The notes under the pieces are model-generated. The model saw nothing but the letters and a program-made list of their open reading frames with translations. It was not told the DNA's origin and searched no databases. A stretch of DNA of 64,000 nucleotides from Propionicimonas sp. (GTDB taxonomy: Bacteria > Actinomycetota > Actinomycetes > Propionibacteriales > Propionibacteriaceae), in the NCBI GenBank assembly GCA_013791955.1, contig VMSW01000007.1, positions 62,001 through 126,000 of the forward strand. The letters are read 5' to 3'. The translations under genes and the position numbers were made by a program. How positions within the stretch are numbered: position 1 is the stretch's first letter; each line of letters opens with the position of its first letter. Shown piece by piece: positions 44,792 to 52,781 of the stretch.

Positions 44792-45155
44792 GTTCTTCGC
44801 CGACCGCTGCCTGGGTAAAGGCAGCGTCACCAAGCTGCGCGCACTGGGCTGGAGCATCGTGCGAATCGCGGACGTGTTTCCCGACGATGCGCAGGATGTC
44901 ACCGATGAGGAGTGGATCGCTCACGGCTCCAGCGAGGGTTTGGCGTTACTGACCAAGGACAAGGCGATTCGATACCAGCCATCGTTTAGAGAGGCAGGCA
45001 CGCCGGTGTTCGCTCTTTCCGGCGGCTCGATCGGGCTGGACGAGATGGTCGAACGATTCGAGGCTGGGCGCCGGAAGATTTGGGCTGCCGCGACGGCGCA
45101 CGAGCGGCAGTTCTGGATGGTCTACGCCGGTGGACGCGTGGAGCGAAAGGCCTAG
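44760..45155 (+). CDS. PIN-like domain toxin (VapC45-like)
   Basis: A 131-residue predicted ribonuclease with acidic residues placed as in the small PIN-like family: FFADRCLGKG (Asp near the N-terminus), DVFPDDAQDVTDEEWI, and ALLTKDKAIRY. It is encoded downstream of and overlapping the DUF433 antitoxin. Its last codons overlap the stop of the gene on the opposite strand by four bases (CTAG). RNase activity is inferred from family placement. Confidence 0.75.
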   Translation: MTDPPSEPQPRFFADRCLGKGSVTKLRALGWSIVRIADVFPDDAQDVTDEEWIAHGSSEGLALLTKDKAIRYQPSFREAGTPVFALSGGSIGLDEMVERFEAGRRKIWAAATAHERQFWMVYAGGRVERKA

Positions 45156-45868
45156 AAGTCGTAGCCGTTTTGACGTAGCAGCCGGATGAGACGTAACGCA
45201 GAGATCACCAGGCCGGCACCCGATATCGCGCGGCCCTCCGCCGCCTTACGGCACGTCGCCTTCTCCATCTCGGTCATCGAGTCCCATTCCTGTGACTTGT
45301 CTTCGTCTGCGTGCCATAGGCGGCTGTTGAGGTAGAGGTTGGCCAGTTCGAGGTCGGAGGTCATCGAAGTCAGATCGATCTCGGAAGTTATGGTTGGCGG
45401 TCCAACGTGTAAGGACAGCAAGCTGCCGTCGGGGAGGCCTGGCGGAGCAGCATTCGGGAACTTCTGCACCAAGAAACGCGGTTTGCTCTTCCACTCTCGA
45501 TAGAGCTGGCCGAGAAGCTTGGTGGCTTCGCGAAGCCCGGGGTGCTCACGGCCGATTGCGGCGGCCACCTTGGTGAGGTGGAGCGGTTCATCTTCGACAA
45601 ACACCAGGGTGCGCTCACGGGTGGCGAGTAGTTCCCACAAGTCGGGATCGTCGGGCGTGACCGTGACCAGACCACCGATGGTCGTGCCGGTGTCCAGGTC
45701 AGCTTCAAGGGTGAAATTCATGAAGCCGGGGCTGCTCCCGGTGAGTCGATGGGCTTCAACCTGTTCCGCGAGCTCGACGAACCTACGCACCCGATTCTTC
45801 AACTCCGGGGTGGATTCCCCCGTCCGGTCGGTGATCCGGACGGGGATGGGGCTCGCGGGGGTGCTCAT
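45152..45868 (-). CDS. Unknown protein, third gene of the hsdM-hsdS operon
   Basis: A 238-residue cytoplasmic protein starting at ATG 45868, ten bases after the hsdS stop; the frame extends upstream into hsdS with a low-complexity sequence that is not credible. The N-terminal half is alpha/beta with an acidic stretch (TLEADLDTGTTIGGLVTVTP, DDPDLWELLATRERTLVFVE); the C-terminal third is helical (SMTEMEKATCRKAAEGRAIS). No catalytic or DNA-binding motif is recognised. Position makes a link to the restriction system likely, for example regulation or anti-restriction. It converges on the PIN-like toxin gene. Confidence 0.65.
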   Translation of the reverse strand: MSTPASPIPVRITDRTGESTPELKNRVRRFVELAEQVEAHRLTGSSPGFMNFTLEADLDTGTTIGGLVTVTPDDPDLWELLATRERTLVFVEDEPLHLTKVAAAIGREHPGLREATKLLGQLYREWKSKPRFLVQKFPNAAPPGLPDGSLLSLHVGPPTITSEIDLTSMTSDLELANLYLNSRLWHADEDKSQEWDSMTEMEKATCRKAAEGRAISGAGLVISALRLIRLLRQNGYDF

Positions 45869-45878
45869 AGATGCACAG

Positions 45879-47015
45879 TCAGAGCTGGCCGGAGAAGGCG
45901 CGGGATTGCAGGGACGCGAAAAGCTCGTCGAGAGTGTCGAGGGAGCGCTGGGCGGCGGTGCGCTCGGCATTGATCGCGGCGACGCGGGTGGCGAACTCTT
46001 TCTGGAGGGGGAGTGGTGGGACCGCCAGAGGCAGTTGCTTCAGCTTCTCACCAGTCAGGTGCGCGATGGTGGCGGATGTCACGTAGTCGCTTAGTGCCCC
46101 GCTATGGGCGAGGTGCCACATTTGGTGAGCAATGAACTCCGGATGCGCAAGGCGGGTGTTGGGGCGCGCCCGGTGCAACGCCTTCTGGTAATAGCACTCG
46201 GCGATCTGGCCACGCCACACCGCGCACCGGCCCGGTTCACCGCCCTCGCAAATGAGCAAATCCCAGGGCTGAAGTTGCAGAAGAGCACGGGACTTGGCAT
46301 CGAAGTCCATCGAAAGGACATCATCCAGATCAAATCGGAACCACTGCACGTTAGCGTTGCGGAGGTACGGACGTTGGTGTTCTCCCGTCTGCTGCTTGGC
46401 GTCGAGCATTTTTCCTAGGCGGGTCTCGCAGACATCGCCGAACTTGTGGATGGGCCATTGTGTGAGTTCGCCGAACATGTCGTGGAAGACCGACTTGGTG
46501 AGGTCATCGAGGAGGGCCAGAGTGTGGCGGCGCTTGGTGCGGAGGGCGTCGGCATTGTCAAGGATGGCTGCGATGCGACGTTGCTCGGGGAGGGGCGGGA
46601 GGGGTATCTCGAATGCCTCAAGCACCCTCGGGCTGAGACGGGGGAGGTTCGCACCAGTCGCCTGGGATGCTGCCAACCCAATCACCGTGGGCTGTCGCAG
46701 ATAGTGAACGAGATAGTTCCGATCAAGCCCCTCGCCCGGGCGGATGGGGAGGATGTCGGTGCTGCACACTCCCGAGAAGGGTGGACGGGCGATCTTGCCC
46801 AGGTAGGGTCGCAGCTTGCCGAAAAGAACATGTTCAGTGGTGAACGAAAACTTGGTGCTGGTGAGCTCCGCGGTACCGACCGTGCCGCATCCGACGATTC
46901 GCCCACCGCGTTCGATGTGTTCGAGCCCCAAATAGGGGGTGTCCGGGTCGAGTGCGCGCGGGTCGACACCAGCCCGCTCGACGTGCGCAACCTCGCCGAG
47001 CGCCACCATCTTCAT
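45879..47015 (-). CDS. hsdS: Type I restriction-modification specificity subunit
   Basis: A 378-residue HsdS with two target recognition domains. The first runs from MKMVALGEVAHVERAGVDP to about 150 and ends in the conserved helix FEIPLPPLPEQRRIAAILDN; the second covers about 185-335 and ends with LPLAVPPLPLQKEFATRVAA and a second long helix. Each domain reads one half of a split DNA site. The start overlaps the hsdM stop by four bases. The target sequence cannot be predicted by eye. Confidence 0.93.
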   Translation of the reverse strand: MKMVALGEVAHVERAGVDPRALDPDTPYLGLEHIERGGRIVGCGTVGTAELTSTKFSFTTEHVLFGKLRPYLGKIARPPFSGVCSTDILPIRPGEGLDRNYLVHYLRQPTVIGLAASQATGANLPRLSPRVLEAFEIPLPPLPEQRRIAAILDNADALRTKRRHTLALLDDLTKSVFHDMFGELTQWPIHKFGDVCETRLGKMLDAKQQTGEHQRPYLRNANVQWFRFDLDDVLSMDFDAKSRALLQLQPWDLLICEGGEPGRCAVWRGQIAECYYQKALHRARPNTRLAHPEFIAHQMWHLAHSGALSDYVTSATIAHLTGEKLKQLPLAVPPLPLQKEFATRVAAINAERTAAQRSLDTLDELFASLQSRAFSGQL

Positions 47016-48520
47016 CCCAACAACGCTTTCAACTCAGCAAGCCCGGCGCCGATCTCCGACTCGAGTGCCTCCAACTCGGCGACGATCTCGCCGGGCGCTT
47101 GATGGTCGACGTCCTCATGTACGACCTCCTTGTAGCGGTTGAGGCTCAGGTCGTAGCCCTGGGCGGCGATCTCGTCCTTGGGAACGCAGAAGCTTTGGTC
47201 AGTGCGGGCGCGGGTGAGTTCGGGCCAGGGTGACCCTTCGACGGGCTCAGGGAACTGTGACGCGGGCTCAGCGAGTTTCGATTGCCAGCGCCTCAGAAGG
47301 TCGGGTAGATCGTTGGCTTCGATTGGGTTGCGCTTATCGTCGAGGGAGAAGCCGTCGGCCTGGACGTCGTAGAACCAGACGTGTTTGGTGTCGCCAGGGG
47401 AGTTGGTCTTGGTGAACAGCAGGATCGCGGTCGACACTCCGGCGTAGGGGCGAAACACCCCGGAGGGCAGTTTGATGACGGCGTCCAGCCGTTGATCTTC
47501 CACCAGCGTTCGGCGCAGGTCTTTGTGGGCTTTGGATGAACCGAAGAGCACACCGTCGGGCACAATCACCGCTGCGCGTCCGCCAGCTTTGAGCATGCGG
47601 ATGAAGTGAGCCAGGAACAGCAGCTCGGTCTTGCGGGTCTTGACGGTCCTCTGCAGGGCCTTCGAGGTGGACTCGAAGTCGAGCGATCCGGCAAAGGGTG
47701 GGTTCGCCAACACCAAGGTGAAACGCTCCACGTCCACGTCCCCGGCCGCAGACAAGGAATCGCGATACCGAATGTCGGCACCCTCCACCCCGTGGAGCAC
47801 CAGGTTCATCGCGCCGATCCGCAGCATGATCGAATCGAAGTCATAGCCATGGAACATCGAGTGGTGAAAATGCTTGCGCTGCACCGCATCGGTCAGCACA
47901 TCGGGGTGGGCCTCACGCAGCTGCTCGGCGGCCGCGACAAGGAAGCCGCCGGTGCCACACGCCGGATCGCAGATCTCATCGCGAGGGCCGGGTGCCATCA
48001 GCTCGACCATCAACTTGATGATGTGCCGAGGGGTGCGGAACTGGCCGTTTTGCCCGGCACTGGCGATCTTGGAGAGCATGTACTCGTACAGGTCGCCGTT
48101 GGTGTCGCGGTCATCCATTGGTAGCGCGCCGATCAGGTCCACCACGCGAGCCAGCAGCTGCGGGGTCGGAATGGTGAAGCGGGCATCCTTCATTTGGGCG
48201 GCGTAGGCCGAGCCGACGCCACCGAGGCGGCGCAGGAACGGGAAGACCTCTTCGGAGACTCTCGTGAACAGGTCGCCGGGCTCGAGCGTGCGCAGCCGCG
48301 ACCACCGCAGCAGTTGCTCCTCTGGGCCGAAGATGCGGTTCTCGATGGGCGCGCCGAGGCGATTGGCCTTCTTCTCGGCGAGGGTCTGGGCGTCGTCCAG
48401 CTGACGCATGAACAGCAAGTAGGTGATCTGCTCGATCACCTCAAGCGGGTTCGAAATGCCGCCCGACCAGAACGCGTCCCAGACTCGATCTACCTGGCTC
48501 TTAAGCGTTCCCGTGATCAC
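47012..48520 (-). CDS. hsdM: Type I restriction-modification methyltransferase subunit
   Basis: A 502-residue adenine N6-methyltransferase. The N-terminal helical domain (LKSQVDRVWDAFWSGGISNP, EVIEQITYLLFMRQLDD) is followed by the SAM motif DPACGTGGFLVAAAEQL (185-201) and the catalytic NPPF (273-276). TPRHIIKLMVELM precedes motif I as usual. Residues 422-429 are encoded by a palindromic repeat arm (QFPEPVEG), just before the C-terminal part LSLNRYKEVVHE. Start is GTG at 48520. First gene of the hsdM-hsdS-unknown operon. Confidence 0.95.
   Translation of the reverse strand: MITGTLKSQVDRVWDAFWSGGISNPLEVIEQITYLLFMRQLDDAQTLAEKKANRLGAPIENRIFGPEEQLLRWSRLRTLEPGDLFTRVSEEVFPFLRRLGGVGSAYAAQMKDARFTIPTPQLLARVVDLIGALPMDDRDTNGDLYEYMLSKIASAGQNGQFRTPRHIIKLMVELMAPGPRDEICDPACGTGGFLVAAAEQLREAHPDVLTDAVQRKHFHHSMFHGYDFDSIMLRIGAMNLVLHGVEGADIRYRDSLSAAGDVDVERFTLVLANPPFAGSLDFESTSKALQRTVKTRKTELLFLAHFIRMLKAGGRAAVIVPDGVLFGSSKAHKDLRRTLVEDQRLDAVIKLPSGVFRPYAGVSTAILLFTKTNSPGDTKHVWFYDVQADGFSLDDKRNPIEANDLPDLLRRWQSKLAEPASQFPEPVEGSPWPELTRARTDQSFCVPKDEIAAQGYDLSLNRYKEVVHEDVDHQAPGEIVAELEALESEIGAGLAELKALLG
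47234..47255. repeat. Palindromic-repeat arm inside hsdM
   Basis: A 22-mer beginning CCCTTCGACGGGCTCAGGGA is the exact reverse complement of the right arm of the repeat in the HNH gene (43229-43250). A decayed partner, GCGGGCTCAGCG, follows at about 47262. The hsdM frame stays open. Confidence 0.85.
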
Positions 48521-48603
48521 GGCGACAGACTAGCTGGCCAAGTCGTGGCCTTCGTGACCTTGAGGACCTTCGGCGGGACGGCATCGCGCAGCTCTGGGGC
48601 GCC

Positions 48604-49401
48604 TCAGCCGTTCACCAAGGACTGAAGCTCGCCGACGTCGAGGCTGCGGCTGCCGGTGATGGCGTGATCGAAGGTGCCCCGTTCTCCCGAACTTGACCAA
48701 TCGATTCGCCAGTGCGTTTCAGCCGAAACGGTGTAGGGATGCCCAACAGGGGAGATTTCGGAATACACGTAGCCGCAAGTGGGTGAGGGACGTCCCGGCT
48801 TGTCGATGTGGGGAGGGTAGACCGTGGTGGCCGTACAGGTCTTTGAGTGGCCATCGCCCATGGTGAAGGTGGTAGAGGTCCAAGTGGCAGTGAGGTTGAA
48901 GGTCAACCCGCCATTGCGGGCGGTGGTGGTCAAGTGGGTCGGCTGGTCCGTCCACAGCCAAATCGGGAAGCCGACGGCAAGCATGTTCCACTCATTCACC
49001 GACGGGTCTGGCCCGAAGCGAGGTGTTGGGTCGGGCAGGTGCAGCCTGGCCACCACACCACGCGCATCGTCGTCGGTAGGGGTGCTGGCCTGACGCGCTT
49101 GGCCCGGTGCCACCGGGCCCTCGCACTCCGGGTCAATTCCAGGAATGCATCGGTGGGAGGGCTCGCCAGGTCTTTGGCTCGTCTGCTCGCCCGAGGTACC
49201 TGGGGTTTTAGTGGGGGCGGGTCGGTTGGGCCCCTTGGGTGCGTCGCCGAGAACCCAGTCATTCTTGGCACTCGCGGAGGGTTTCGGCTGGGGAGTCGCT
49301 GCGGCCGGCGCGTTGTTGAGGCCGCCAGGAGCCGCCTGGCTGCTGGCGGGCAGAAGTAGGGACGCGCCAGCCACCAGCAGCGCGAAGGATCTCAGGAGCA
49401 T
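48604..49401 (-). CDS. Exported protein of unknown function
   Basis: A 265-residue protein with a Sec signal (MLLRSFALLVAGASLLLPAS, cut after SQA). A Pro/Ala/Lys-rich linker (about 25-110) leads to a beta-rich domain with WLWTDQPTHLTTTARNGGLT and TWTSTTFTMGDGHSKTCTAT, and a Cys pair (KTC, PTCGY). The start at ATG 49401 overlaps the upstream gene by ten bases, so the two are coupled; a GTG at 49419 is an alternative. I have seen no catalytic motif. Similar exported proteins occur next to pilus-assembly loci in actinobacteria, but none is present here. Confidence 0.6.
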   Translation of the reverse strand: MLLRSFALLVAGASLLLPASSQAAPGGLNNAPAAATPQPKPSASAKNDWVLGDAPKGPNRPAPTKTPGTSGEQTSQRPGEPSHRCIPGIDPECEGPVAPGQARQASTPTDDDARGVVARLHLPDPTPRFGPDPSVNEWNMLAVGFPIWLWTDQPTHLTTTARNGGLTFNLTATWTSTTFTMGDGHSKTCTATTVYPPHIDKPGRPSPTCGYVYSEISPVGHPYTVSAETHWRIDWSSSGERGTFDHAITGSRSLDVGELQSLVNG

Positions 49402-49985
49402 GACTCGACCGACTTCCACTCGGTGTAGCTAGCCTTCAAGACCCCGTCCACTTTGGAGAAAAGAGTGCGCTGAGCCGTGATCGTGCCCTTGGAGGTAGAC
49501 CCGGGCTCGCGCATCTCGACGCTACTGGCATCTACACACGACTCGAGGGCCACCACCGAGCCACCTTTGGCCAGGCCGGGAGCCCGGCGAACGTAGCCCA
49601 ACCGGAACTCGCCGCCAACGGCCTTGGTCTTGTCTCGATGCACGCTCTGGTACAAGCTCAAGGCGGCCCCAAGCGCTTCGCCGGTGGTGGTCTCCAACAT
49701 CACCGGGGTGGCCTCAGTGACTCCGCCCGCGCGATAGATCCGCTCGTCCTCGGCAAGGCGTTTGCGCAACACCACCTCGGCGTCGGCATAGAGCTGGTCG
49801 CGAACCCGGGATAGGTCGTAGTCGCGCTCGTAGCAGGGCCAGGGAGTGCCGCCGCCTTCTGGGATGCAGGAGAAGGTCGGTTTGGCGTCCAACGGTGAAG
49901 GCGAGCCGACCGGAGTTGGCGCGCAGCCAGCGAGACCGGTTAGTGACACCGCAAGGCTGAGAAGCCCAGCGCGAAATCTTGCCAT
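49392..49985 (-). CDS. Lipoprotein of unknown function
   Basis: A 197-residue protein with a lipobox (SLAVSLTGLAGC, Cys at about residue 21). The mature part has CIPEGGGTPWPCYERDYDLS, then a helical stretch (RLAEDERIYRAG) and a cystatin-like alpha/beta pattern ending in SYTEWKSVESCS. ATG 49985 is chosen because AGGAGG lies 5 bases before it; the frame extends to 50084 without signal-peptide character. First gene of a two-gene unit with the exported protein at 48604. Intergenic 49986-50134 should hold its promoter. Confidence 0.65.
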   Translation of the reverse strand: MARFRAGLLSLAVSLTGLAGCAPTPVGSPSPLDAKPTFSCIPEGGGTPWPCYERDYDLSRVRDQLYADAEVVLRKRLAEDERIYRAGGVTEATPVMLETTTGEALGAALSLYQSVHRDKTKAVGGEFRLGYVRRAPGLAKGGSVVALESCVDASSVEMREPGSTSKGTITAQRTLFSKVDGVLKASYTEWKSVESCS

Positions 49986-50134
49986 GAATCCTCCTGGGGG
50001 TTGGATTCTGCGAGCCTGGCATATCTGCAGGCCAGCGCACCACCCCGATGGCTGAGTTATCCACAGGCAATTGACAAACCACACCGATTAATCGATTCAA
50101 ACCGGAAATCGGCATGAAGAGCACCGAGAAGCCC

Positions 50135-51049
50135 TCAACGCTCAGCGACCGCGACCAGCTTCAACAGGGGGCTGTCGGGGGTCAGGGAGGCGGCCAGTGC
50201 GGCGCCGTCCAGGGAGGTGCCAGCAGGCGGAGTCAGCTCAAGGCCGGACCAGTGCAGGCGCAGGTAGGCCACGAAACGGTTCCGGATGCGGGGCGAATCG
50301 AACACCTTGCCCAGCGCGCAGACTGCCGGGGGTTGCTCACCCATCAACCCAACCCGGCGCAGACCGGTGATGACGCTGTCGGAAAGCTCGGCAGCCGCCT
50401 CGGCCAAAATCTGCCCGGCCACCGCGTCCCCCTCGGCGGCAGCTTGGTCCACCCGCAGCGAGAAAGCCGCTACGCGGCTCACCCAGCGAGGATCGCTTTG
50501 CAGTTCGATGTAGGCGGTCTCGGGGTGATCGAACTCTGCCTGTAGCCGATCCAATAAGTCGGTGGCCTGGCCGCGTCCGTCGTAATAGCGCATGGCCGCG
50601 TTCAACCCGGCCCGACCGATCCAATAGCCGCTGCCAGCATCGCCGAGCAGGTAGCCCCAACCGTCCACCCGGGCGATCTCGGAGGCGCCCACGGCCAAGG
50701 TGACCACCCCGGTACCAGCCGCGATCACCGCGCCCGGGTGGTCGCCAAGCGCGCCCAAAAAGCTAGTGGTGGCGTCGTGGGCCACCGCGACTTTCCGTAC
50801 CCCGAGGCCGCTGAGTAAGCCGAGTAGCTCGCCGGCTTCGGGAGTGGTCAGGCCGCTGCTGCCCACCCCGACAGCGGTCGGGCGCAGCCCATGGGCCTGG
50901 ACGAAATCAGTGACGGCGGCAGCCAGCTGTGGCATCAACGGTTGCGCAGTGATGACGCCAGCGGTCGCGGCCTCAGCAACCACGGCGGAATCAATGCAAC
51001 GCAACCGGATGCCGCTCTGGCCAGCATCAACGGCGATCAGGCCCGTCAT
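50135..51049 (-). CDS. BadF/BcrA-type ATPase, N-acetylglucosamine kinase-like
   Basis: A 304-residue sugar kinase of the ASKHA fold. LIAVDAGQSGIRLRCID (residues 4-20) is the phosphate-1 loop, VGVGSSGLT, VAHDATTSFLGAL, VIAAGTGVVTLAVG (adenosine/phosphate-2) and GYLLGDAGSGYWIGR follow in the order seen in GlcNAc kinases. Likely phosphorylates an amino sugar recovered from cell-wall turnover. It is the last gene of a four-gene operon, ten bases after the PabB-PabC gene, although no metabolic link is evident. Confidence 0.82.
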   Translation of the reverse strand: MTGLIAVDAGQSGIRLRCIDSAVVAEAATAGVITAQPLMPQLAAAVTDFVQAHGLRPTAVGVGSSGLTTPEAGELLGLLSGLGVRKVAVAHDATTSFLGALGDHPGAVIAAGTGVVTLAVGASEIARVDGWGYLLGDAGSGYWIGRAGLNAAMRYYDGRGQATDLLDRLQAEFDHPETAYIELQSDPRWVSRVAAFSLRVDQAAAEGDAVAGQILAEAAAELSDSVITGLRRVGLMGEQPPAVCALGKVFDSPRIRNRFVAYLRLHWSGLELTPPAGTSLDGAALAASLTPDSPLLKLVAVAER

Positions 51050-51059
51050 GGGTGCCAGC

Positions 51060-52781
51060 CTAGATCAGCTGGGCCGGACACCACCCGCGAACCGAATTGA
51101 AGAACGCCAGCTCCTCGGCAGCTGCCAAGCTGGCGATCGGCAGGTGGCGTTCGGCAATTCGTCCCGCAGCCAGCAGTTCGGCTCGCATCGTCCCAGCCAG
51201 CAACCCGGCGGCGACCGGCGGGGTGTACCAAACCCCGTCCAGCTTGAGCGCCAAGCTGCCAAGGCAGCATTCGGTCAGCTCGGTGCCGTCATGGCAGATC
51301 ACATCGAAGGCCCGCGGGTCGGCGAGGGCTCGCAGCCGGTCGTAGTGCGCCCGATAAGTGGTCTTGTGGACGATCACCGGCTCCAGCCGAACCACGTCCA
51401 ACGGCTCGGCGGCCAACTGCAACCCCACCGGCGCCCCGGACGGGGGAGCCGGTGTCACCTCAACCATTGGCGGCCCGTCACCAGCAACCAGTCGGACCCG
51501 ATGGTCTCCGCTAGCCGGGACGGCCCCGGCCAAGGCGGCCAGCACTTCATCGAGGTCGAGGCTCAAACCCAGGTCGGCGCAACTGGCGACCAGTCGGGCC
51601 AAATGGGCCTCGCGGCGCTGCAGCTCGCCGTCCACGCTGCGCATGGTCTCGATCGCCCGCAGCGGGGCAGCCCCCAGAAAGCGGGCTTTGGTCGCCCATT
51701 CCGCCAACTCCTGGTCGGGGTCGGAATCGGTGACGATCCCGCTGCCCACCCCGCAAATCAGCTGGTCGTCGGCGAACTCCACCGTGCGAATGGGCACGTT
51801 GAAGGTTGCCTCCCCACCCGGACGGATCACGCCGAGCGCACCGCAATACCAACCGCGTGGGCTGGCCTCCAACTCTGCGATCGCCGCCATCGCGGCGGCC
51901 TTGGGGGCTCCGGTCACCGAGCCGCACGGAAACAGCGCCGCGAACACCTCGACCAGGGTGGTCGCGGCCGAAGTGCGTCCCGAAACGGTTGAGGTGAGCT
52001 GCCAAAGGGTGGGTAGCTGGTGCAACTCGAAGAGCCGATCAACGACCACGGTGCCGGGCAGACATACCCGGCCCAAATCGTTGCGCAGTAGGTCGACGAT
52101 CATCAGGTTCTCGGCGCGGTCTTTGGCACTGTTGAGCAGCTCAGCCCCGGGACGCTCCGCCGGGGCGGTGCCCTTCATCGGCTGGGTGCGCACGTCGCGG
52201 TCACGGCGATGGAAAAACAGCTCAGGGGAGATGCTGGCCACGCCGGCCAGCTCCGAGTACAGCAGGTAGCCGTCCGGCTGGGCGGCGGCCAAGCCGGCGA
52301 AGTAGGCGAACAGATCGAAGCCGACCGGACGGACCGCGCGCCAGCGGCTGGTGAGGTTCACCTGGTAGAAGTCGCCGGCGGCGATCCGCTCCCGCACCTC
52401 CGCGATGGCGGCCGACGGGGAGCGTCCCCCGGCCAACCGGGTCTCGGGCAGCCAGTCCAATCCGGGTAACTCGCCGGTGCTCGCTGGCCACGGTTGGGGC
52501 TCGCCGGAGTAGATCTCGAAGTGGGCCAATACGCCTTCGGCCCCGCCGCGCTGCACCGGTTGGGCGCCGTCCCACACCTGACCGGCACCGTAGCCGAGGC
52601 CACCGACCACCCAAGAGCCAGCCAGGGCGGCCTGCTCGGCGGTCGCGATCAGGGCTGACACCTGGGCTGGGTCAGCGGTGCGCAGCACTTGCGGCGCAGT
52701 GGTGAAGCAGAACCGCTGCCGTCCATTGTTGGCCGTGGGTTGTTCGGGAAAGTCGAAGGCGGCCCAGACCCTCGTCGTCAC
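51060..52781 (-). CDS. pabB: Aminodeoxychorismate synthase component I fused to aminodeoxychorismate lyase
   Basis: A 573-residue bifunctional enzyme for p-aminobenzoate, a folate precursor. Residues 1-360 are the chorismate-binding PabB part, with GDFYQVNLTSRW, SPELFF, KGTAPAERP, DRAENLMIVDLLRNDLGRV and CGSVTGAPK. Residues 370-573 are a PabC-like lyase (class IV aminotransferase fold) with HYDRLRALADPRAFDVICHD and ELTECCLGSLALKLDGVWYT. The start (GTG or ATG at 52781) overlaps the SDR stop by four bases. A separate glutamine amidotransferase (PabA) is expected elsewhere. Confidence 0.93.
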   Translation of the reverse strand: MTTRVWAAFDFPEQPTANNGRQRFCFTTAPQVLRTADPAQVSALIATAEQAALAGSWVVGGLGYGAGQVWDGAQPVQRGGAEGVLAHFEIYSGEPQPWPASTGELPGLDWLPETRLAGGRSPSAAIAEVRERIAAGDFYQVNLTSRWRAVRPVGFDLFAYFAGLAAAQPDGYLLYSELAGVASISPELFFHRRDRDVRTQPMKGTAPAERPGAELLNSAKDRAENLMIVDLLRNDLGRVCLPGTVVVDRLFELHQLPTLWQLTSTVSGRTSAATTLVEVFAALFPCGSVTGAPKAAAMAAIAELEASPRGWYCGALGVIRPGGEATFNVPIRTVEFADDQLICGVGSGIVTDSDPDQELAEWATKARFLGAAPLRAIETMRSVDGELQRREAHLARLVASCADLGLSLDLDEVLAALAGAVPASGDHRVRLVAGDGPPMVEVTPAPPSGAPVGLQLAAEPLDVVRLEPVIVHKTTYRAHYDRLRALADPRAFDVICHDGTELTECCLGSLALKLDGVWYTPPVAAGLLAGTMRAELLAAGRIAERHLPIASLAAAEELAFFNSVRGWCPAQLI

